Positions 8,196-13,120 of a stretch of 13,120 nt of DNA are shown here, in pieces. This DNA comes from Entrophospora sp. SA101 (lineage: Eukaryota; Glomeromycota; Glomeromycetes; Entrophosporales; Entrophosporaceae): positions 10,300 to 23,419 of the forward strand of contig CAUDNR010000797.1 of NCBI GenBank assembly GCA_958430865.1, read 5' to 3'. The first letter of the stretch is position 1. Each line of letters opens with the position of its first letter. The notes below the pieces were generated by a model. That model made no database searches, was not told the DNA's origin, and was given only the letters and a program-made list of their open reading frames with translations. Made by a program: the position numbers and the translations under genes.

Positions 8196-9084
8196 CACTC
8201 ACTAGACAAAAGTCGGACGCATTTTTAAACAAAAATTGCACACAATAAAAACACAAATAACTTATATCATTTTGCAGCCTAGGTTCTCGAAATTTTTGCA
8301 TGCAAAATTTAAAACTTCTATTGTGCCTAAGAAAACAACAGTTAAAAAAATAAAAAATCCGACCAAAATTTTTTCCAAAAATTTTTCTGACAAAAAAAAA
8401 TTTAATTGTATTTAAGAATTTTCGGCATGTGATAACAAACGTCTTGAATAAGTATCTATGCTGTTTTGAATTTTTTTGTAAACATCATTTTTAATAAATT
8501 TTTGAACAATTCCTTTGAAAAATTTTAAAAATGTCACCCTTAAGTGAAAGTCAACGTGGTGAAATCATCGGTCTATACAAAAATAATGTACCAAACCACA
8601 AAATAACTAAAATTGTTAGTGTTCATAGGAAAATAGTGACTTGTACTATTCAAAATTACATTGATAGAAAAGATCTCGTTACAAAGGCCGTCCTAAATTA
8701 ACAAATGATGTCCTTAATTAAATTGATTGAGAGTATGCCAAGGAGAGTTGAAGCAGTCATTGAAAATAATGGATGGCCAACAAGATATTAATATTATTAT
8801 TTACTTTGTATCGAATTTTAAATTTTTGGGTATGATTATTATGTGCATTTTTCAACAATCATTTTTTGAAAGAAAAAAAATAATGATCCTGTTTTGTCAA
8901 AAAAATTTTGGTCGAAATTCTCTTTTTTTAATCATTGGTTTAATAAAAACATTAAAGATGCGAAATTTTGCATATATAATTTGGTGAACCTAAGTTTCAA
9001 AACAATGTTTTTTATTTATTTATTATTAAGTATGTTTTTGTGCAATTTTTGTTTAAAATGCGCCCGACTTTTGTCTAGTGAGTG
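8196..9084 (+). mobile_element. Tc1/mariner-type element, non-autonomous, 889 bp
   Basis: Both ends read CACTCACTAGACAAAAGTCG inwards and agree over about 47 bases with one substitution and one single-base gap. Both are flanked by TA (8194-8195 and 9085-9086), the target duplication of Tc1/mariner transposons. Similarity between the arms continues more weakly for about 190 bp: CCTAGGTTC / CTTAGGTTC, GCAAAATTT, and GACCAAAATTTTTT appear in both arms. The element is therefore of the long-inverted-repeat type. The interior carries a transposase gene reduced to its two ends, so the element cannot move by itself. The well-kept ends suggest recent or still possible mobilisation by a partner transposase. 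Confidence 0.9.
8531..8791 (+). pseudogene. Tc1/mariner transposase remnant, DDE domain deleted
   Basis: An ATG at 8531 opens MSPLSESQRGEIIGLYKNNV..., the first helix-turn-helix of Tc1-like transposases, read for 56 codons. A one-base shift near 8675 moves to the frame with YKGRPKLTNDVLN, the GRPK hinge after the HTH. The original frame then resumes at 8714-8791 with LIESMPRRVEAVIENNGWPT and RY before TAA. That matches the C-terminal tail typical of Tc1 transposases. The whole catalytic region of roughly 230 residues that should lie between is gone, with the junction near 8705-8722. The product cannot catalyse transposition; a DNA-binding peptide is conceivable but not shown. Confidence 0.85.
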
Positions 9085-9086
9085 TA

Positions 9087-9259
9087 TCTGCCCATACCAC
9101 CAACATTAATGCATTTTCTATTGTCATTACCATATGACAAAATAACCTTGCCCTTGCTTTATTAAATATTTTTTCAGCATTGATTTTCTTTCCTTTAGTT
9201 GAGCTTCTAATCATAATTGGTGGTCTAGAATAAGGTGTTAGCCGAAATAGTTTTTGAAA
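9087..9259 (-). pseudogene. Unidentified ORF relic cut by the mariner insertion
   Basis: A minus-strand frame is open from 9259 to the mariner edge. It reads FRLTPYSRPPIMIRSS, then a Lys-rich piece (TKGKKINAEKIFNKARARL) and HMVMTIENALMLVVWAD. Beyond the element, the minus strand from 8195 reads IYKDNVNDTN and then stops. It joins in frame only if both TA copies are kept. The composition looks like former protein-coding sequence. I do not recognise the family. Confidence 0.35.
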
Positions 9260-9273
9260 AAATTAATTTCGGC
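9241..9273. repeat. 33-bp near-palindrome (GCCGAAAT...ATTTCGGC)
   Basis: The outer 8-bp arms GCCGAAAT and ATTTCGGC pair perfectly. The inner bases (TTTTTG / AAAAAA) pair almost completely. A second A/T palindrome, TTTC-A9-T7-GAAA, lies at 9358-9381. These may be ends or subterminal hairpins of an unclassified small element, or simply fold-back DNA. Confidence 0.5.
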
Positions 9274-9547
9274 AAGCAATTTTGGATTTACAAAAGCAAG
9301 CTGGATCAAGTGACATGTTACCCAATCAATTTCATAAAAAGAATCACCGTAGATCGATTTCAAAAAAAAATTTTTTTGAAATTTACCACCCAGCGAAAAC
9401 GAAAAATTCTTTCCCAAAAAAATTAGGTTTGAAAAACAAAGATTTTTTCCGATCACACTTGTATTGCCTCGATTTGCAATTCGATTCAAAGAAGTATTGC
9501 AATATTTATAAAACAACCAATTTGCCGTACGATAAATTTTGCTAAAT
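9274..9547. other. Stretch with overlapping low-value ORFs
   Basis: Frames are open on both strands between about 9235 and 9545 because stop codons happen to be rare. The translations are Lys/Phe/Asn-rich, have no conserved motifs and conflict with one another. I do not call a gene. The sequence carries more CG dinucleotides than its surroundings (cgaaaac, gatcgattt, ccgatcac), which suggests different origin from the flanking AT-rich DNA. Confidence 0.4.
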
Positions 9548-9646
9548 ATGGTGAAAACGTTGATCGCGTCAAAACCGAAAAAACCAGACGTAAAAAGAAC
9601 CTACACGAAAGTCGCACAACTTACGGGTTTTGGAAAGAGATCGTGA
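9548..9646 (+). other. Small ORF in a GC-richer patch, possible HTH relic
   Basis: An ATG at 9548 begins a 32-residue ORF ending in TGA at 9644. It is basic, with RTYTKVAQLTGFGKRS at its end. The KVAQLTGFGKRS segment resembles the helix-turn-helix at the N-terminus of some DDE elements, but this is a weak impression from a short sequence. Its base composition is richer in CG than the neighbours. Confidence 0.25.
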
Positions 9647-9781
9647 CACGGCAAGTGTGTTTTTTCTTTTTTTACATGTACTATTTTTATCTTCACTATT
9701 ACACTATCACCGACATTCTTTTTATTAGATGGAATTGATTGGGATATATCCGTTTTATATGATGGAAGAAGAATCACAAAA

Positions 9782-9965
9782 ATGAATACCCAACTGCGTC
9801 ATTATTAGCTAAAAATATTTATGTATTGCATGTATTGTAGCAACTTCTACTCCAAGTGAGCGTCTATTTAGTGAAGCTGGAAACACAATGACAGCCAAAT
9901 GAACCAAATTGAATCCATTGTTATTTGAAAGGGTTGTATATATTTCTTTCTTAAAAAAAATATGA
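9782..9965 (+). pseudogene. hAT transposase C-terminal (dimerisation) domain relic
   Basis: One frame reads NEYPTASLLAKNIYV. A shifted frame then reads IVATSTPSERLFSEAG, NTMTAK, TGA, TKLNPLLFERVVYISFL. The ATSxPSERLFSxAG motif followed by K-R-x-x-L is the hallmark of the hAT-family C-terminal dimerisation domain. The TGA stands at the usual Arg, so it is probably a CGA codon lost by CpG decay. With a frameshift and a stop in about 60 codons and no catalytic part nearby, this is a dead fragment. Confidence 0.85.
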
Positions 9966-10053
9966 ATGTATTGAAATATCTTTCCTGATGAATATAATGT
10001 TATATTTTTTTGTATTAAATTGATTAAATAAGGAGATTCAACGGATATTCGGC

Positions 10054-10054
<1 letters not shown>

Positions 10055-10098
<44 letters not shown>
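10055..10098. repeat. (AAT)n microsatellite
   Basis: About 14.7 uninterrupted AAT units. It makes a long poly-isoleucine frame on the minus strand (within 9809-10129), which is an artefact of the repeat and not a gene. Confidence 0.95.
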
Positions 10099-10101
<3 letters not shown>

Positions 10102-10139
10102 TAGCATAATGGACACTCATTTTGTGCAACAGTCATTTG

Positions 10140-10400
10140 TATAATAGTCAGGCGGTTACACAGAGCCCGTTGCTTCTGAAACTTCACTAGAATATAGCTG
10201 TAGCCTCTCTAAGTCCAGATCATCAGCAAGATCAAAATTATCTCACACTTTTATAATCAAACTTTTGCAAGAACTTTCACCATAACATATGTTATGTTGA
10301 TCATTTTTTTGTGATCTGCAACAGTGTCCACTATGCTAATAAGATTAGAGTATTTTACATCTATTTTATCACACTTATCAAGCAACGTGGGAAAGTAATC
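10140..10400 (-). pseudogene. Degenerate minus-strand coding-like fragment, unidentified
   Basis: A frame of about 47 codons (end near 10257) reads DYFPTLLDKCDKIDVKYSNL, then ISIVDTVADHKKMINITYVM before TGA. A shifted frame lower down reads DLADDLDLERLQLYSSEVSE near 10155-10245. Both look like ordinary protein and not repeat translation, so a frameshifted exon relic is plausible. I recognise no family. It lies downstream of the helicase relic on the same strand, but a link is not shown. Confidence 0.3.
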
Positions 10401-10586
10401 TCAACTTGAAGAAAACTTAATAGCGTTTTTGGATGTTAATAGCTTTATTCAGAGAATTCCTTTGAATACAAGAAAATATTCGTTGAAAGCTTTAATGATA
10501 CAGAATTTTTTTTTATAAAAATTTTTAACAAGAGGTTGCTGTGAATTCGTGTAATAACCACACAAGTATTCAAACAATATAAATTA

Positions 10587-10835
10587 TATTTTCTTTTATA
10601 ACGTTGTAAGTTTTGCAACCATCAATACCCGTAGCATCTAATATTTTATACTCTTCTAAAACAGCCCTAGAAAATTTTTAATCAAAATCAAGGATTTGCA
10701 GTTTACACTCAATGCAACATACACTCGCCCTTCAGTAAACATATATGTCATGGTCAATCCTTGAGTTTTATGAACAGTCAGATCAAATGCATCCTGAAGA
10801 GGAAGTTTGTTTTGGCAACAAAAATATAACACATT
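10587..10835 (-). pseudogene. PIF1-like helicase C-terminal relic (Helitron or host PIF1 family)
   Basis: The minus strand reads LPLQDAFDLTVHKTQGLTM (10749-10808), the family's T-HK-QG motif, followed by YMFTEGRVYVALS, which covers the last helicase motif. The expected Arg after VALS is replaced (VALSV). A frameshift then leads to FSRAVLEEYKILDATGIDG. Upstream helicase motifs are missing, so the fragment is inactive. PIF1-type helicases occur both as host proteins and in Helitrons. Given the transposon debris around it, a Helitron-type origin is plausible but cannot be decided from this piece. Confidence 0.8.
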
Positions 10836-10838
10836 ATT

Positions 10839-10859
10839 TTATTATTATTATTATTATTA
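10839..10859. repeat. (ATT)n microsatellite
   Basis: About seven ATT units, followed by a similar imperfect run (gattattatt). They lie just upstream, on the minus strand, of the helicase relic. Confidence 0.85.
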
Positions 10860-10900
10860 CGATTATTATTTTGAGCAACAATAATTATTGTGCCTTTTTA

Positions 10901-11076
10901 GTGGCTGGAAAGTATTTTCTTCACATTTTCAAAAAAGTCATAGCTGTTTAATATTATCAATAATGTACCTACCTTCTTTACATTTTCAAAAAAAGCTTGA
11001 TTGATTCCTTTGACAATAATGAATTGTTTATGGTGGGAAAGTGTTTCCCCACGTTTTTGAAAAAGGCTTGATTTAA
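10901..11076. repeat. Three imperfect repeats (GGAAAGT..CACATTTTCAAAAAAGCTTGATT)
   Basis: Copy A is at 10901-10950, copy B at 10972-11008 and copy C at 11032-11076. A and C share a GTGGNNGGAAAGT start. All three share a CACATTTTCAAAAAAG-like core, and B and C continue with GCTTGATT. They have diverged by substitutions and by loss of the left part in B. The region has no convincing ORF. Confidence 0.5.
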
Positions 11077-11592
11077 TTAAATGATATATTTTATTGTTAC
11101 TATAAATACAACCTTTGAACGTTTTAAAAAATTGGAGCGCTTTCAGGATAAGTGTAATAACTGTTAATGATCAATGATCAAAGTTTATATACAACGTAAT
11201 CAATTTTACGAAACAATTTTCTAAGAGATATAGTATTATCGTCAAATATTGCACGGATTTAATTGAGTTGTATTCTTTCGTTAATTAATAATTAATTAAA
11301 AATAACCAGAATGACAACAATGATCGCAACCATCCTTCCAACTTTAGGATAGGAGCTAATTATAATTATTAAATCTGTACAGATCTACGTGTACGAATTA
11401 AAGGTAAAAATCTTTTTATTTCATGCTTCCCAAAAATTATATTTTAGTAAAAAATTTGTTTCGGCAAAAGTGTTTCGCCTTTTTTGTTTTTGTAAAACTC
11501 CTTTTTTTTTTTTGTAACACCCGTTTCATTCATTATGTATTGACAATTACACAATCCTGAAATGTATAGTTCCATTCAGCGCATAAAAGGTA
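11077..11592. other. AT-rich intergenic DNA upstream of the tubby-like gene
   Basis: I see no gene here. Small symmetrical sites occur, including TTAATTAAT-A-ATTAATTAA at 11281-11299 and CTGTACAG near 11374. The CG-containing stretch around 11455-11485 (TTTCGGCAAAAGTGTTTCGCC) precedes a poly-T tract. Promoter elements cannot be assigned. Confidence 0.4.
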
Positions 11593-11661
11593 TTTTCCGA
11601 ACAGGAAAACCCTTTATCCATTTGTCATTGTGCGTGGATAAAGGTTTTGCCTTTCGGAAAA
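11593..11661. repeat. Strong inverted repeat / hairpin upstream of the 11818 gene
   Basis: The left arm 11593-11620 starts TTTTCCGAA and ends CCTTTATCCA. The right arm 11635-11661 is its complement with a few differences (TGGATAAAGG...TTCGGAAAA). The arms pair over about 27 bp around a 14-nt loop. It lies about 157 bp before the gene's ATG. It could be a fold-back MITE or a cis-acting structure in promoter or leader. TTTCCG/CGGAAA recurs nearby (about 11703 and 11731). Confidence 0.7.
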
Positions 11662-11817
11662 TGTCCGAATTACCTGATTATGATTATGATTTTCATTTAA
11701 TTTTTCCGGTAAAATATTTTTAATTTTATTATTTCCGACGATCATTAGAAAAAATTTCCACAAGAAAATTTTGTGCGCTGATTCCGTTTCACCAACTTAA
11801 TTTTCGTTTCTTCTAAA

Positions 11818-12986
11818 ATGAATAAATTATTTTCAAAAACTGTTAAAAATCAAGTCAATCAAGGGCAGGTACCCTCTCACAAATCGTTTACTGAAGAGGA
11901 GTCGACAAGTTTTAGCACTGAGGATGACATAAATACTAAAGGTAAATATAAATAATTATCATTAAATAAATGAATTATTAGGCGAACACATAATAATGAT
12001 TTAAAATAGCAGGAACAACAGCAACCATTTCTACAACTCCTTCTACAGCTACAACTACTACAATTAACCCAACATTTCAAGCTTCTACTACTTATTCTAG
12101 GCTAAATTGCGCTGATACTAGTAATCGTAACAGTCAATATAATTTAAATATCTTTGACAAAGATGTATTCACAGATTCGTTAACATATCATTTAGCTCGT
12201 GCTTCACCTTTCTCTGGTGAGGTTGAAGTTTTATATCCATTTTCTATACCAAAAGATAACATGATAATACATGATAGTATCAAAGAAATTGATGAAGAAA
12301 ATGACAACAACAACAACCACGATGATAGTATTAACAATGATAATAACGATAAAATAGACAATAATGATAATGATAATGAGGAAATAATAAAAACCAAAAA
12401 CGAAGATGGGAAAGTAGAAGATAATGAACCTATTTTTTATACAATATATTCAAAAAGTATCAGTAATTCACCACTATATCATTGTGTATTGAAACAAGTA
12501 TATAATGAATTAATAATAGGTGAAGCAAAACGTATATCATTAGTAGGAGAACCAATAATAACCATAAGAAGCAAAGCATTTTTTCTAGAAGCAGAATTAA
12601 GAAGAACAGGTGCGTTTAGTAATACTTGGCATTTTGATTTTGAAGGAAAGGATTATAGATGGAAACCAGCCCAATTGGGAGCAAAGGATTGTGATTTAGT
12701 ATGCGAATTAGTAGAATATGATATATCTCCTTCTCCAAATACTACTACTCCAAAATTTTTATCATTTAGCAGTAGTGTAATTTCTCCATCTCCTAAAAAA
12801 AATAAAATAAAAATTGCAACTTTATCAAGAAACTCATCAAATTCTAATGATAGTAATGATAGAAATGCTATTGGAGAATTAACTATTTTTAAAGAAGCTT
12901 GGTTAGATGTTAAAGAACATAGAGCACTTGAAGTTTTGTTACTTTTAGGTTGTATGGTTATGTTGGATGTCATTGAAACTTCTTAA
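11818..12986 (+). CDS. Conserved fungal protein, probably tubby-C-terminal-like fold
   Basis: Two exons: 11818-11941 and 12010-12986, with one 68-bp phase-1 intron (donor GTAAAT). The acceptor is TAGCAG, so splicing at either AG is possible and would add or drop one residue. The predicted protein is about 366 aa. It begins with a Ser/Thr-rich low-complexity part (STTPSTATTTTINPT, about 45-60). A region about 85-125 follows (DKDVFTDSLTYHLARASPFS), then an Asn/Asp/Glu-rich insert at about 152-185. The conserved C-terminal part is about 200-366: PIITIRSKAFFLEAELRRTG, SNTWHFDFEGKDYRWKPAQL, CDLVCELVEYD, a Ser/Lys-rich spacer, and IGELTIFKEAWLDVKEHRAL followed by EVLLLLGCMVMLDVIETS. The order of strands (F/Y-R-W-K core, GELTI strand, hydrophobic last helix) resembles fungal tubby-C-terminal-like/DUF6593-type domains. 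That assignment is from memory and tentative. There is no signal peptide. The last hydrophobic segment is more likely a buried helix than a membrane anchor. Confidence 0.85.
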
Positions 12987-13120
12987 CGACAGACATTTTT
13001 TTATCATTAAATGTAAAATTTTATTTTTATTATTTAAATTTTTTTTTTTTTATCACTAAAAATTCCGCCTTTTTGTTTTCTTTTCTCTCAAAGAGAATTA
13101 ATTAAAAAAAAAAAAAATAA
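12987..13120. other. Presumed 3' untranslated region with A/T tracts
   Basis: Directly after the TAA of the tubby-like gene come poly-T runs (about 13040-13051) and a poly-A run at the window end. No gene is visible. Confidence 0.5.

Noticed and set aside
8727..8987. 86-codon ORF starting at the ATG-like site inside the mariner element
   Set aside because: The true reading is the short C-terminal transposase tail in another frame; the remainder is non-coding subterminal repeat.
9809..10129. 106-codon minus-strand open frame
   Set aside because: Created by the (AAT)n microsatellite (poly-Ile) and runs antisense to the recognised hAT relic.
12188..12397. Minus-strand open frame opposite the tubby-like gene (also 12653-12973 and 11877-12080)
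   Set aside because: Shadows of the plus-strand gene; translations reflect the complement of its Asn/Asp-rich and Ser-rich codons.

Overview
The window looks like nuclear DNA of a very AT-rich fungus. An arbuscular mycorrhizal fungus (Glomeromycotina, Rhizophagus-like) is the best guess. Reasons: short GT-AG introns of about 70-100 bp, Asn/Asp-rich low-complexity inserts in otherwise conserved proteins, long A/T tracts, and a DDE-like element family that I associate with that lineage. The organism is inferred, not proven.

Layout. (1) 1-1010, minus: a transposon-type ORF that runs off the left edge. It has three in-frame TGA codons, each where Trp fits, and one frameshift. (2) 1387-1638: two overlapping short inverted-repeat elements (MITE-like). 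(3) 1932-4664, minus: a six-exon gene for an RRP5-like S1-domain protein (pre-rRNA processing). It has about 763 residues, one homopolymer frameshift and no C-terminal HAT/TPR module. (4) 4665-6125: a divergent intergenic region with a (TACTAA)4 tract, a broken zinc-finger-like fragment, a T-rich repeat block and a CACGTG E-box. (5) 6126-7484, plus: NOB1, the PIN-domain endonuclease of late 18S rRNA maturation, in five exons. All splice junctions can be placed and the C-terminus is short. (6) 7613-7792: an exon-like ORF with no start codon. (7) 8196-9084: a complete Tc1/mariner element with TA target duplication and near-perfect terminal repeats. Its transposase has lost the whole DDE domain but keeps the N-terminal helix-turn-helix and the C-terminal tail. 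(8) 9087-11100: a repeat graveyard with a hAT dimerisation-domain relic, a PIF1-like helicase relic, microsatellites and degenerate repeats. (9) 11593-11661: a strong hairpin upstream of a two-exon gene (11818-12986, plus) for a conserved fungal protein, probably tubby-C-terminal-like.

How it fits together. The two recognised housekeeping genes act in the same process. RRP5 works on early pre-rRNA processing and NOB1 makes the last cut of 18S rRNA. They lie head to head about 1.46 kb apart, so shared regulation is possible. Both are shorter than their families, so a decayed segmental copy must also be considered. The rest of the window is mostly transposon debris, and I saw no tRNA, rRNA or CRISPR.
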